In this document: positions 1 to 11,839 of the stretch, in pieces
How positions within the stretch are numbered: position 1 is the first letter of the stretch
How the letters are laid out: the number at the start of each line of letters is the position of its first letter
Assembly (NCBI RefSeq): GCF_034190915.1
Contig: NW_026947496.1
Coordinates: 54,942,501-55,006,500 of the forward strand
Direction of reading: 5' to 3'
From: Cavia porcellus
Lineage: Eukaryota; Chordata; Mammalia; Rodentia; Caviidae
Length of the DNA: 64,000 nucleotides
The notes under the pieces: generated by a model
Seen by the model: only the letters and a program-made list of their open reading frames with translations
Databases searched by the model: none
Told to the model about the DNA's origin: nothing
Made by a program: the position numbers and the translations under genes

Positions 1-710
1 ATGACCATCTGTACTGTACACAACAGGCACAAGATGTAGCTTCTCTTACATAAAGCTGTGTGAAGGAACAAGACAGATCCAAAACAAAATACTGCATGGT
101 ATCATTTATGTAAAGCATAAAATCAAGCCAAACTCATTTTTGCCCCTGTGTTTTGGGACAGTGGTTACTCTGAGGTCCTGTACACTAGGCTCCCAGGTCC
201 CGTGTGTGCCTGTACCTTCCTCAGGGCTGGGTACTCAGAGCTCATTGTGGACATGCACTGGTTAGCACACTTGGAATGTATGTGAATTTCCTTGTACGTC
301 TGTTAGCCTTCCGTAAAAAGCTTTCATAACTGCTATCCAGGTTCAGTAAAGACTGACATTCGGCACAATCATCTTGTTCATTTTGAATAGACATTTTGTT
401 AGCAGTTTTATTTTTATTATTCAATAGGAAAAAGGGCATATGTACGGTGTTCACATCCAAAGATTTGTACTGCACAAGGGCACGGAGGCAGAGGCTCTCC
501 CTCCCTGAATCCACAGAGCCACACATCTGCCCTTTGTATCTTTGTGTGTGTGTGAGTGTGTGTGTGTAAATTATACCAATATGAATCAACACAGCCTCTG
601 ACACCTTTCCTTTTCCCCTTAATATCTTGCTGATAGAGGCCTATGAACACACAAATACCTGCCTCTTTTTAAAATGCGTATAATGTTTTATTGTAGAAAT
701 CCTACATTCC

Positions 711-850
711 AGAGATTGGCAAACTATGGGTAACATACTAAAACTGGCTGACTGCCGGCAGTTTTTGTAAATAACTTTTTACAAAACTTTTATTGGGACA
801 CAGCCATCCCATTTCTATATTGCCTGTGGTTGCGCTTGTCAGGGAGGCCC
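711..850 (+). mobile_element. hAT-Charlie non-autonomous DNA transposon fragment (MER58-like)
   Basis: The text runs from 'ttggcaaactatggg' through 'tttttgtaaataactt' to 'ttattgggacacagcc'. This is the order of the well-known element whose consensus starts at 'ggcaaactatggcc' and continues with 'gttttattggaacacagcc'. The 3' half decays after about 850. A second copy in the opposite orientation lies at 48285-48410. The subfamily name (MER58 versus a relative) is from memory. It is an old, neutral fossil without coding capacity. Confidence 0.75.
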
Positions 851-1653
851 TTATGCCACTGAACTGTATCCCATTCTCCTTGATAGTAAGACTTAAGGTT
901 TTTTGACTTTATGATGGTGTGAAAGCAGGATGCATTCAGTATCAACCACACTTTCTTTTTACAGAAATCTTCTACATTTTTCTATTAATTTTGTAATTTT
1001 TGTCTTTTACATAATAGATCTCTAATTGATTACACATTATCTTTATGTGTGATTTTTAAATTTTTACTAGTATATATTTTCAGTACATGACAATAACATG
1101 CATGGCGGGAGCTGGGACTTTGAGGTACAGCACAGTTCTTCTCCCTGCTGATGCTGGGGCAGCAGCAGGGAGCACAACAGGGAGCACCATCCAGAGAACC
1201 GGCATGCGCTCTGCAGTGTGCTGTGCTGCCAGGCTAGGGTGCTCCCCAGGTATAGGCACTGAATGTAAATATTGCCACTCACTCACAATATTTTCAGCTT
1301 AAAGAGGTAATATCTGCATCAGAGAGGCTCTGTCGTGCCAACAGGATCTGCATGTGTTCATTTCCTATGGCTGCCGTGGCAAATGATTACCATCTTATGG
1401 GTTTCAAATAACACAGATACATTATCTCACAATTCCAGAGGTCAGAAATACAAAACCTGGTCTCACTGGGTTGTAGTAAAGGTTCCCACCAGGGCATCTA
1501 CTTCAGCTGTCCCATTCAGGCTTATGGCTGGCCACGTCAGCCTCCCATCTATCTCATCTCTGCCACCACCCTCTACTTCAAGTTTAAGAACACACACGTT
1601 TTACATGTTTCTGCCCACATAATCTATGAAAAGCCTCCTTACTTAAAATCAGA

Positions 1654-1802
1654 GCTGGGTGTGGTGGTGCAAGCCTGTAATTCCAGCATTTGGGGCTGAG
1701 GCAGGACTACCACTGTGAGATCAAGATCAGCCTGTGCTCCACAAGCAAGTTCAAGACCAGCCAGACTATGTAGTGAGACCCTGTCTCAAAAAAAAAAAAA
1801 AA
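1654..1802 (+). mobile_element. B1-type SINE (7SL-derived)
   Basis: It begins 'gctgggtgtggtggtgca', carries 'aattccagca', 'gctgaggcaggactacc' and 'caagaccagccagac', and ends 'gaccctgtctc' plus 15 A's. The duplicated 'gatcaagatcagcctg / gttcaagaccagcc' segment is the internal duplication typical of rodent B1. Pol III boxes A and B are degraded. The A tail marks the 3' end and gives the orientation. Confidence 0.9.
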
Positions 1803-1952
1803 GTTGATTAGCAATCCTAATTTCATCTGCTACTCCAATTTCCTTTTGTCATTAACCTAAAGTAATCATAGGTTTGGAGGATTAGGCTGTGGACATTTGT
1901 TGGGGGGCAATATTCTACAGAAAAAAGTCTGCAGTCCTCTGCTCCAAGATGT

Positions 1953-2314
1953 TGTCTTAGTCTCTTTTTTATATGACTATAGCAGAATACCACAAACTGA
2001 GTGATTTATAAAGAAGAGAAATGTATTTCTCACAGTGCTGAAGGCTGAGAAGAGCAAGAGCACAGTTCTGGCATCTGGTGAGAGGCTTCCCACTGCGGTC
2101 TAAGAGGGCAGAAGGCATCACGCAGTGAACGCAGGCAAGAGAGCTCCTTCAGCAGTGAAGCCGTTCCTGTGATAAGCAGCGCACTCCTGCGATAAAGGCA
2201 TTGATCTTCCCACGGGCCAGAGCCCCCGACTTAACCACCTCGCAAAAGTTTCACTAATCACAGTGGCAGTTACATGGCAACCTGAGATGTGAAGGGGACA
2301 TCTGAGCCATAGCA
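1953..2314 (-). mobile_element. ERVL-MaLR solo LTR, reverse orientation
   Basis: The left edge 'tgtcttagtctc', then 'gcagaataccacaaactgag' and 'atttataaagaagag', is the reverse complement of the 3' end of MST/THE1-like MaLR LTRs. The right edge 'gaggggacat...ccatagca'-type text matches the complement of their 5' end. Only the LTR is present, with no internal region. Diverged and partly deleted. Confidence 0.8.
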
Positions 2315-3145
2315 ATTAGCTGTGTAGTTCCACCCTCTCCGACCCTGTGGGTTGTCTCCATTCCCTCAGTTGCTGAGGATGGAGCTCTTGGCTCCAGCCG
2401 CTTTGCATCAATCCCTTTCACACCAGGAGTCTTGCCAGGAGTCTTGATGTCAACACCCACACACACACACAGTCCTTCCAACAGCCTAGCCTCTTGGTGC
2501 TCAGACCCTGCAAACAGAGATCCCAGCCTCCACTCCCCACTCTTGCCAATTCCCGGGCTTCTTCAGTGCACCTGCCTGCCATCTCCTCTCATGTCACTTC
2601 CTGTCCTGCTAACTTTACACTCCCTCTTGCACCCACAGGTCTGTCATCCTCTCCTGCCCCATTGTCCTGGCTGGTGAAACTCCTGCCCCAAGCTCAGGCA
2701 ATCCAAACCTCTACTCCCTATTTGCAACTGAGTTATCAAAGGTAAAGAAAAAAAAGGCTAAGAAGCAGATCTTGCTCTAAATCTCAAGCTCCTGAACCTC
2801 AGTGGACCTACAGGCCTGCTGAATAAATCTCTAGCCCCTGCACATGCTTTGTCTGCATCCCTGCAAACCTCCCATCCCCTGAACCCTATGCCACAAAACT
2901 TGGCTTCTCCCAAAACACTGGAAAAATAGAAGCAACCAGTAACGGGAATGATTGTACGTAGGAGTCATCTGGCTCTCTTGGGATGCAAAGTTCCCTGAGA
3001 GAACTGGGGTGGGGGAGATAGTGCCAAAAAACAATGAGACCCTAGAAGATACAGAAGTTCCCTTCGAGCCCCTCCCACTGCCACAGCTTCCCCTATGTCA
3101 ACATCTTACACCCAAGGGCACATCGGTTGTAATCAATGAACCTGG

Positions 3146-3532
3146 TGTCTTAGTTACTTTTCTCTCATTGCTGAGACAAAATACCTGGCAATCAAAGTTA
3201 AAGAGGGAAAAGTTTATTTAGTTCACTGTTTGTAGAGGTTTTAGTCCATAATCGACTGGGTCCAAAGCAGGGTGGCACATGGCAGAAGTCATGTTGGCAG
3301 AAGACAGCAACGTGAGAGAAGAAGGGAGCGGCAGGGGAAGGGAGAAAAAGAGACAGAGACAGAGGGAAGAGGGGAGAGAGAGAGACCAAGGTAGGTGTAG
3401 CACTCACACCCTTAATCTTAGCATTGGACCATGAATCAGTCACAAACCCTGGATTCAGCCACCTCCAGAAAGCCCATGCCCCATAACTACATGAGGTTTT
3501 GGGAGGATATCCAGACAGAAACCATAACACCA
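3146..3532 (-). mobile_element. MaLR-type solo LTR (rodent ORR1/MT-like), reverse orientation
   Basis: It starts 'tgtcttagttacttttctc', then 'gctgagacaaaatacctggc' and 'gtttatttagttcac', and finishes 'cagaaaccataacacca'. This is the complement of a MaLR LTR. The middle is a purine-rich 'gagacagagaca' tract (3340-3390), which produces spurious open frames on both strands. Confidence 0.85.
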
Positions 3533-3649
3533 AGTTAGTTATGACAGCATTGTCTTCCAGAAGTCCATACTTCACCATGAGAGTTCACCTGGCTGTCATA
3601 CATTCCATGGGCTGTAGTAGCACATGTGATCCTTCATCTTGAAACTGTG

Positions 3650-4100
3650 CTACGGGCAGACTCTGGTGCCCTATCATCTACTTACCTGGCCAGTTCTCCC
3701 CAGACTCCCTACGAGACCCATCTGTCCTTCTGTCTGCAGGATGCAGTCCCCACACATCTTCTCAATCTCATCCTCATTCATGTTCTTAGAGCTAAAGGCC
3801 TGCAGGGATTTAAATACCAACCATATTTTGATAATCCTCAAACTTATATTTCTAACCCTGGCTTTTCTTCTTAACTTAGCTTAAACATCCACATGGAAAT
3901 GTCGTCTTGTTACTTGGAACTAGGCATACAACAGACCTTTCAGAATGAACACAAATGGAAATGAACAACTAACTCTTACCACTCCCATCTGTTCCTCTTA
4001 CACCCTAACTCTTTAAGAAAATGTCACCTTTCTCTATCAACAGCTGTGAAGGCTCAGGCTGTCCTTCACTTGCTAGTTAACCAACAATACACAGTTTTGT
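3650..4100 (+). mobile_element. LINE L2 fragment (RT-domain 3' region)
   Basis: C/T-rich text such as 'cttatatttctaaccctggc', 'cttaaacatccacatgg' and 'accactcccatctgttcc' follows the L2 consensus segment encoding the C-terminal part of its reverse transcriptase, but with frameshifts. Boundaries are approximate. It sits between two MaLR LTRs. Confidence 0.55.
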
Positions 4101-4357
4101 GGATGCTGGCAAAGTGTGAAACTCCTGGGTCAAAGATAAAGGATGTCACTACTCACAACCACCATGGTTTCTACAGTCTTGTCATTTTTTTGCACCATTT
4201 TCCCAAGACTCAGTTCCTACCGGGTAATGCAATGAAAGCCAGATGAGCACTATGAGCAACATCACGGGGCAGGAGACTGTTAATTTTCTAAGCCTTTTCT
4301 AATTTATAGTCAGCAAGAATACCCTTCATCTAAGGGAGACACCATATTTATCTTCTA

Positions 4358-4750
4358 TATTAGTCACTTTCCCAATGATGAGACAAAACACCTGACACAA
4401 CATAAGGAGGAGAGGTTTAACCGGCTCATGTTTCAGGGGATTCAGTCCATGGTAATTGGCTCCGAGGCAGAAACATCACAGTGGGAAGAAATGACGGAGG
4501 ACAGCTGCTCATCCCATGTCAGACCCAAAAAAAGAAAGGAGAAGAGAGGAGCTGGGGAAGGAGAGATGACACCTGAATGCACACTTCTTCCAGCCAGGCC
4601 CTACTTCCTAATTGCACCTTTAATTATGGACTCATTAATACATTAGTTCACTAATGAGTATAACACCCCAACAATCCAATCACCTTCCAAAAGCCCCATC
4701 TCTGAACGTGAAACTTCTGGGGGACAGTCCAAATCTAAATCAAACATCTT
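4358..4750 (-). mobile_element. MaLR-type solo LTR, reverse orientation
   Basis: It opens 'tattagtcactttcccaatg', continues 'gagacaaaacacctgacac' and 'ttcagtccatgg', and reaches the complement of the LTR start near 'ggacagtccaaatctaaat'. It has the same orientation as the LTR 0.8 kb to the left, but the sequence between them is L2, so these are two separate insertions. Confidence 0.8.
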
Positions 4751-4780
4751 CTCAGGCTGTTCACTACACAAACCTGTGCA

Positions 4781-4783
<3 letters not shown>

Positions 4784-4835
<52 letters not shown>

Positions 4836-4838
4836 GTG
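4784..4838. repeat. (GT)n microsatellite
   Basis: A tract of about 27 GT units with one C interruption near its right end. It abuts the 3' end of the reverse-oriented B1-dID at 4852, so it probably grew from that SINE's tail. Likely to be length-polymorphic. Confidence 0.98.
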
Positions 4839-4851
4839 CCTGTCTGCATCT

Positions 4852-5025
4852 GTGTGGTACTAGGTATAGAACCTAGTACACTGTACCACTGAGCCACCCC
4901 AAACTCTTTTATTTTTTATTTTGAGACAGGGCATTGCTAAGTAGCCCAGTTTGGCCTTAAACTTATCCTCCTGCTTTGCCTCCTAAGTAGCTGGGATTAA
5001 ATGTGTGTGACAGCATGCTTGGCCA
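4852..5025 (-). mobile_element. B1-dID composite SINE, reverse orientation
   Basis: On the minus strand: a B1 head ('aatcccagctacttagg', 'aggccaaactgggc', 'gccctgtctcaaaa'), an A-rich linker, then an ID-like tail ('ggtggctcagtggtacag...ctaggt'). This head-linker-tail order is diagnostic of B1-dID, known from squirrels, dormice and relatives, and is the main evidence for the rodent lineage. Confidence 0.9.
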
Positions 5026-5259
5026 CAGGCACCTTTGAAAAGACTATGTGGAACAAAGGGTCATGGAATATGCAGAAATCTCAGTGCGGTAGACCCTTAT
5101 CTCACAGCATGTTGTCTTCCCATCCTGCAGGCCCGAACCTCCAGAGCCCCCTACCCTGCCATGCACCAGCAAATTCCCAGCTCATCCCTCCCTGCATCCA
5201 CTTCTACTCGATACCAAAGCCAGCTTTGTCCTGGATTATAGCCCAATAGGGCTCCGTGC

Positions 5260-5740
5260 TCATGCTCTCAAACATCTTCAGCCTGTCCTCAACACAGCCA
5301 TCATGGCCACCCTGTCACAGGTGTTGTCCTAGCCTCTTTCTCCTCTGCCCAGCACCACTCATGGCCCCCATATCACTCAGGATAAAGCCTTAGTCTCCTA
5401 CCAGTGCATGGGGACCCCTCTGTAGGCCCTCCCTCCTCTGGCCTCGTTGTCTTGCTGTCCCTCTCACTTACTCCATCCCAGCGATACTGGCTTCCTGGGC
5501 TCCTTCCTACCCCACAACTTTGGTTTGCTGCTCTGTCCCATAACATCGCATCCCCACACCAACCTCTCCAAGTTTTCTCACTGTCCCTCTCGTACCCATC
5601 TGGTTCCCTTTACTCATCCTGCTCTCTCCCTGCCTTCAGTACCCACCTGGACCCTCCTTCACTTCTGCCTCACCGGCAGACTCTTTTCTCATGGTCACCT
5701 GTTGGAAGAAACTCTGCTTTAATTTTGGCTTTCCCTAAAG
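5260..5740 (+). mobile_element. LINE L2 3' end
   Basis: It runs in L2 order: 'ggataaagccttagtctcct', 'ggccctccctcctctggcct', 'tcctgctctctccctgcc' and 'gcagactcttttctcatgg'. It may begin as early as 5100. Pyrimidine-rich, so open frames across it are accidental. Confidence 0.7.
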
Positions 5741-6257
5741 CTGGTCTAGAAACAAGGTCTGGGCTCAGAGAGCTCATTTGAGAGGAGGCCTAGGAAACAC
5801 AAGGCAGGAGGCCCAAAGAGCAAGGCAGGGGATGGATAAGCCAGTGTTGTGAATAAGTGGACTTAACTCCTCTGGGAACTCTGATAAGTGTTGTAGGACA
5901 TGCAGAAGGCCCTCTGTGTCTGTAGGGTCTATAAAGCTCAACACAAACAGCAAGCATGGAAAATATTTGAAAAAAATTGCATCTGCACTAAACATATACA
6001 GACTTTTTTCTTGTCATTATTCCCTAAACAACACAGTATAACAACTATTTATATAGCACTTACATTGTGTTCAGTATTATGAGTAATCCAGAGATGATTT
6101 AAAAAGTATGTGGGAAGATGTCTGCAGGTTCTATGCAAATACTACTCCACTATACCTAAGGGACTGAATATCCATGGATTCTGGCATCCTTGGAGACCTT
6201 CAACATTAACCCAACTTACACAGGTGGAAGCTGGAATTTCATCCACTGAATTACTCC

Positions 6258-6625
6258 CTGATTAGTTTTATAGGGCTGCCATAAATAAAGCATAAGCCAG
6301 GTGGCTTAAACAAGGAAAGGAATTTCTCATGGTTCTGGAACCAAGATGTCCAAGGTCAGGGTGTCAGTGGGTAGTACTGATTTCTCTCAGGCCTCTATGG
6401 TTGATTGCCAACGAGGGCCACCTGCTTCCCGTGTCTGCTTGTGGTCTTTTTTTCTGTGTGCACATCTTGGTTCCTCTTGCTTTGTGCATAAGACTGCCAG
6501 TTAATGATGAGACCCCACTCTAATGACTTCATTTTACCTTAAACACTTCTTTAAAAACTGCATCTTCAAATAGGATTGCATTCACATATGAGTTACAGAG
6601 GATCTGGGGCTTGAACAGATGAATG
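6258..6625 (-). mobile_element. MLT1-type MaLR LTR, reverse orientation
   Basis: 'attagttttatagggctgcc', 'ggtggcttaaac', 'tttctcatggttctgg' and 'ccaaggtcagggtgtcag', then 'cactctaatgacttcat' and 'ttcaaataggattgcattc', are successive blocks of the complement of MLT1. The length is close to a full LTR. It is an old mammalian insertion. Confidence 0.85.
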
Positions 6626-6929
6626 TGAAGAGAATATATCACTCATAATCCTCTGCTTTTGTATGCTGGTTGTACTATACCTGCTCACAGAAGCCGATTT
6701 TTTGAGAGAGAACAAGCACGTGGCATCAAGTCAGAAAAATGCAGATGCCGAGAATGGGACGTGCAGTCCACCCATGGTGAACCAGAAGGGGTGCAGCAGG
6801 AGGCAGGCGGGCGTCACCATCACTGTCTCCACCTTCCCAGATCATTCTGTCCTTCGTGGTGCCTCTGCCTCACTCTCAGGCCCACACCTTGCTTTTATTT
6901 CCCTTATCTCATGTCAGCCTGACATATTC

Positions 6930-7075
6930 TTTTTTTAAAAATGAAATACAATTTGCATATGATAAAAATCACCCAGTTAAAGTGTTCAGTTCAGTGGGTT
7001 TTAGTATATTCACAAGGTTCTGTAACTGCTCCTCCTATCTGATTCCAGAACATTTTCATCACTCCTAATGGAAGC
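6930..7075 (+). mobile_element. LINE L1M fragment
   Basis: 'aatgaaatacaatttgcata', 'acccagttaaagtgttcag', 'gtgggttttagtatattcac' and 'cattttcatcactcc' match an ancient L1M segment seen throughout mammals. It is short and untranslatable. Confidence 0.7.
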
Positions 7076-7084
7076 CCAGATCTG

Positions 7085-7245
7085 TTCAGTTGCTTACTAT
7101 GTTCAGTCACAGTAGCACTTTATTTGTTCAGTGACCGTGTCCTCGGTCACCAACACATGGGCCTCTTGAGAGCAAAGACTTTGATTACCATGGGGTCACT
7201 GTCTCCATCCCCTACAAAGGATCCGATACAGTACAATAACTCAAG
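7085..7245 (+). mobile_element. LINE L2 3'-terminal fragment
   Basis: 'tagcactttatttgttcag', 'gcctcttgagagcaaagac' and 'gtctccatcccctacaaagg' follow the last part of the L2 consensus. It may be part of the same event as neighbouring old LINE debris. Confidence 0.55.
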
Positions 7246-7994
7246 TAAGCATCTCTTCACTTAACATGTAAGCCCAGAAAGCACTTTCACGAAATTAACC
7301 CCAGATTTTGCAATGAAAGCAAAAGACCCAGAACCACCAGTCACTACTGTTGCACTACTGATGCAATAAGGTCCTCAGAGCTGGCATTCTCGGGCTCCAA
7401 CCCAGAAAGGAATGAGATTCCCTTTGAGGGGCTGCCTCTATAAAGTGGAGGGTGAGATTTATAGGGTTGCAGTTGGAAAGTTTTCTTTTTGCGATGTGTT
7501 ACATTGATTATGATTTCATCCTTTCCTGTGACCTGGTAAATCTTAAAGCCTTGAGCCCTGGAGGGAGTATAAGAGGTGATGATTTTGCAATGACAATATC
7601 CTCTCACATCTCCACTTGCCCTTAGGGGTGACAATGGCCTCTGAGCAAGTTAACGAACCTCTCGTCCTCAGGTCCCTTGTCTGCACAACGGAGTAGGAAA
7701 GAAGAATAATGAACAACCCTGTCTTATAAGGTGATTGTGAGACTCAAACAGGCAAGAACACATAGGTCACACTTGGTGTGTATTAAGTATATACGCCCCC
7801 ACCACAAGCCACGAGCACTGGGTGAGGTGACATTTGTAATGCACAGGATATGACACAAGATAAAGTAAAAATAAATGATCTGGATGAATCAGTCTCCTCT
7901 GAACTGGACATTTTAAATAATGGCTAAATCCTTTTAGTTTGTTCAAGGAAATTAAATGTTATAGTAGTACTTCTTCTTCCCAAGAGAATACTTG

Positions 7995-8165
7995 GCTGAT
8001 GTGACATGTTAGCTGTGTGTTCTTAGACAGGTCACTTAGCTTCCCTGGAACTCATTTTTCCAATCTGTTAAATAAGAATAGTCTACAAGAAGGATAGAAG
8101 AGACAATGCATATGAAATGCCTAAGACATGGTGAAGGTTCAATAAATGTTATTAATATAATCTTT
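7995..8165 (+). mobile_element. MIR SINE
   Basis: It contains the MIR core: 'gctgtgtgttcttagacagg', 'cacttagcttccctggaac', 'ccaatctgttaaataag', then 'gttcaataaatgttatta'. This is an almost full-length MIR with its LINE2-like tail. Confidence 0.8.
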
Positions 8166-8169
8166 ATTC

Positions 8170-9325
8170 CAAGTCCACATCTTCCATCAAAATCCCGTGG
8201 CTCAGAGGTGTTAGGAAAATCAGAACCTTTCCGATTTTAGAAAGGGAGGAGAACATGCAGAGTACAGTGTGACATCTTAGTGACTCTAAGGCAGCAGCCA
8301 ATAGTCCAATGCATTAACACTGCTGCTCTGGGACATGTGAGTATGCACACAAGTGCAGAAGCCCGTAGCATCACGGGAGGTCAGGCTTAGTGGGCAATGA
8401 TAGGAGGTCAGGGCAGGTTTTAACAACAAACAAGTAATGAAAAACTTTGCAGTTCCCAGAATTTTTCAGACTGGCAGGGAACAGATGGTTGACTTGTACT
8501 TTCATTTTAGAAACCAAAATCTTTTATTTTCTACTCTCCTCCAAAAGGAGGCAATGGAAGCAAACATCTTATTTCCCAAAGCGTACATGTTTATAAATTT
8601 TTAAAAAATGATTATGAAATTCCAGAAGGATGGTATATGCAAAAGAAGAAGAGAGAAAAAGGTCCAAACTTGACTGGTTTTAGTAACTGTAATGGAATAT
8701 TTTTTTAATTCCTTGCTCACAGATTCAAAAACAAACACTGTCACACTGACGTGTCTTCACAAATTTGGTTTGCAACAGCCCTCCTGGTTTTGGAGAGGTC
8801 TCCTCTTGAGCCTGGGCCAAAAACACATTCCCATGGCCAAGTTGGAGACTTTGAAATGTGAATGCAACTGCAAACATAGAGGGGCCTTCCAAGAACAGCC
8901 TGAAAGCCACTCTGGTGGTCCAAACACCTTCTGAGCTGCAGAATGAGCCCCTCGGGGGAGGCATCCACCCCATCGAAGCCAGTGTACGTCAGATTCAGAA
9001 AATACTTCCACTGCCAGAAGTGTGTCAGTGCTACCCACCTCACTGAATTGTTCTGAGTTCCTTGTTGAAATAATTAATGTGCATCAAAAATAGAAACAAA
9101 CACAGTTCGTCCTCCTCTGGGAATTGAGCCCTTCCAGACTTTGGTTATCTCTATTTACAATAACAAGAACTACCAATTATTGTCAGCTGCTACGTGCTAG
9201 CCTCACGCTAAGTGCTTCACATGGGGAGGGTGCTGAGTTGGGAAGTCCACTGACAGACAGGTCATCTCTGCAATCCAAGGCAGATAACAGGTGTCTTAGA
9301 AGATGCTTACAGCTCCACACAGCTG
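8170..9325. other. No gene or recognised repeat
   Basis: I recognise no repeat family or exon structure. The 80-100-codon frames between 8690 and 9046 lie on both strands and overlap, so they are taken as chance. A/T-rich in the first half. Confidence 0.5.
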
Positions 9326-9329
9326 AATT

Positions 9330-9620
9330 CTGCAATATAAATTATTAAGGAATGTGCAGAACATTACACAGTTCATGTACTTAATGATTATAGTTCACAG
9401 TCTAGGTCAGATATAATTAGATGTTACATTAAAATAGCTTCACAGAGCCATTTATTCTGATTTAATTACTTAAAATGATAGCATAATGAGCAATGCTTTC
9501 AAGGAAAAAAAGTACTCTTTTAAATGGGCTCATTTTAAGTTAATATGAAGAAAATTAATCATTTAATGAATTGTAGGAGAATAAGTTCCTGTCTTAAGTG
9601 ACGTGGTTTCCATGTCACAA
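9330..9620. promoter_or_regulatory. AT-rich block with clustered homeodomain-like cores (hypothesis)
   Basis: It holds repeated TAAT/ATTA cores in different contexts: 'aaattattaagg', 'cttaatgattatag', 'gatataattagatg', 'gatttaattacttaa', 'gaaaattaatcatttaatg'. It does not look like a recognised transposon. The cluster resembles conserved non-coding enhancer sequence, but base composition alone could produce it. Confidence 0.25.
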
Positions 9621-9821
9621 AGGTTATATGGCAAATGACAGGGAAACAGAAACATTGTTTCCCAGTGGGAACACAGATTCTCATTTTAACTGGTCCTTCC
9701 AAATCTTACTCTCTTTCATTTGAACCTAGGTAAAAGCAACAATGACTTTAAATGCCAGCTCTGAGCTGCTTACATTCAAACAAGGCCACCTCTGTGCATA
9801 GTAGGGAGGTGACCATTAATC

Positions 9822-10395
9822 ATATGTCAACTTGACTGTGTTAGGAAATGCCTGGCAGAGTAGTTAAGCACACTGTGGGATATTTCCGGAGATGACTGGC
9901 ATGCAGGCTAGCCAACTGATGGGAGAAGCCCCACCCCAGCTGTCGTTGGCACCATCCAATAGGCTTAGATCCTAGATGAAATACAAAGGAAAGAAGAAGA
10001 AAGTTGGCCCATGTGTTTTGGAAGCTCCATTCTACTGGAATGAGTGCATCTTTTGCTGCTGCTGCAGATATCAGACTCCAGTGTCTTCTGCCTTCCAATG
10101 TAGATTCACACCAGGGACCCTCCAAGAAGCTTCCAGGCCTTCAACCTCAGACTGGTGCTGTATCCTTGATCTCTCTTCAGATTCTACAACTTCCAGCTTC
10201 TCAGACTGATCAGCTACTGGGTTTCCAGCTCTCCAGTGCACAGGTAGCCATTGTGGATTTTGCAGACTCTTATCCTGCAGACAGCTATAGTGAATGCTTG
10301 CGCCTCTGGTGCTGTAAGCCTGCCTAATAAATCCCCTTTATAATTATACATATTTTTTCTATTGATTCTGTTCCTCTAGAAAATCTGAACCAAAA
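9822..10395 (+). mobile_element. ERVL-type solo LTR
   Basis: It starts 'catatgtcaacttgac', contains 'ccaataggcttagatcc' and a middle of C/T-rich 'cttccaggccttcaacctc' blocks, and closes 'cctaataaatccccttta...attgattctgttcctctaga'. The AATAAA polyadenylation signal lies at about 10325-10330. The terminal motif is that of mammalian LTRs ending 'ttctgtttctctggagaacc'. The subfamily is unresolved. Confidence 0.75.
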
Positions 10396-10399
10396 ACTG

Positions 10400-11475
10400 C
10401 TAGTAAACAAGTTTTATATTGTCTGCTCTAGTTTGAGGGGGCAATAGAAACTAATTAGATGTAGCATTGTGGTACAGGAGCTAAACGAATGAACCCCAGA
10501 TTCTTAGGGAGACAGGTCAAATCTGTGAGACCATGTGCCACTTGTTCAGCCTGCCAGGCCTCTACTTCTTTATCTTGGGAGTGGGATTAAACACTGTAGC
10601 TCCTTGATAAGTTTGAGATTCAGCATGCAAGCCACTCAGCACATGCCCAGGGTGCTGCACTGATAACTGGTCTCTCTTGTTATTATAAATAAACATAACC
10701 AATATTTTACTGGCTCCTGGTCCCAGCCCTACACACACTCCTCAAACTATATAAGGCCCTGATGCATTTTTCCAATGGAAATAATGAAAGTCATAGAGGG
10801 AATGGATAGACCAGCCCACAAGCCAAGTGCCTTCTTCTATTTTTAATAGCTATAAATGATAAGAGATTCTCAAATGAAGCTTTTAGAGTAGTATCGCTTC
10901 ACTAAAACTACTCTGCAAGGCTAAAAAACATATGGCAATGTTTATCTGCTCTTTTTCTGTCCTGAGTTAGGCCTTGTAGTGAAAATATTCATGTTAGGCT
11001 CAGGGGAAATGGCGGGAAAATGTTAAATCAGGAACCTTCTCATGAATACCTTCTTCGGAGAGCTGTAATACTACTCAGGGGAGACTCTATTTATTTGGAT
11101 CCTGGGACGCTTAGCAGAGGTGATGACAGAAAACACCAGCTATGGATCCAGGGGCTGTGGCGGCCAAAATAATGTGTCAAACTTGGCCTCGCATGAGCAA
11201 ACAGCATCCAAGAGAGAACTGACACAATCTCCAAATGTATAAGGTTCCGGACAAGAAAACCAAAGAATCCACAGGCTTTTAAGAACATGGGCTGTTCAGG
11301 ACAGTATTTGGGTTCAAAACAAGCTTTGTCCCCTTTGTCAGAAACATGGCATACCGTATGCAGAGCCACGTAAGAAAAGGTGTTGTAGGAGGAGTTAATG
11401 AATCTTAGTTCGGGTTACCCCAAAAATCTAGCCCTGAGGTAAAAAAAGGTAGGCAAAAGAAGTTTATTCAGAGAA
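10400..11475. other. No gene or recognised repeat
   Basis: A/T-moderate sequence without a repeat I can name. 'tataaataaacataaccaa' at about 10685 and nearby A-rich text may be old LTR or LINE debris. No exon-like frame. Confidence 0.45.
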
Positions 11476-11476
11476 T

Positions 11477-11838
11477 GGTCAGTGTTATGTGTCCACTTGG
11501 CTAGGCTCAAGTTCCCAATTAGTTAATTGAATATTAATCTAAGGGTCTCTGTGAAGGTGTTTGGTAGCTGTGATTAACATCGACAATCAGTTAACCTGAA
11601 GTAAAGCACATTATTGTCCGTCATCTTGGTGGCTTCACTCAGGTGGAAGGCAGTAAATGTTAAGCTGAGCTTTCCCTCGGGAGGGAGAGATTGCACCTGC
11701 GAACTGCATGCCAGGTCCTGCTGGAGAGTGTCCAGCCCTCCCCTCCTGATGGCGGGCTCTGTGGATTCTGTACTGGCCCAGCCAACTCCACCATCACTTA
11801 AACCAATGCCTTGCAATAAATCTCTGACTAACTATAGG
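11477..11838 (+). mobile_element. ERVL-type LTR, 3'-truncated
   Basis: 'gttatgtgtccacttggcta', 'aagggtctctgtgaaggtgt' and 'ctgtgattaacatcgacaat' match the start of the same LTR class as 9822-10395. 'caataaatctctgac' near 11815 is the polyadenylation region. The end is lost where the adjacent L1 begins. Confidence 0.75.
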
Positions 11839-11839
11839 A

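Noticed and set aside
1..710. Open frames and a GT patch at 541-569 as a gene start
   Set aside because: The frames open at GTG or cross the GT tract. Part of the interval looks like old L1 text but is too diverged to call.
3146..4750. Two same-orientation MaLR LTRs as a provirus
   Set aside because: The sequence between them is L2 and other debris, not a retroviral interior, and the LTRs are not near-identical. They are two independent insertions.
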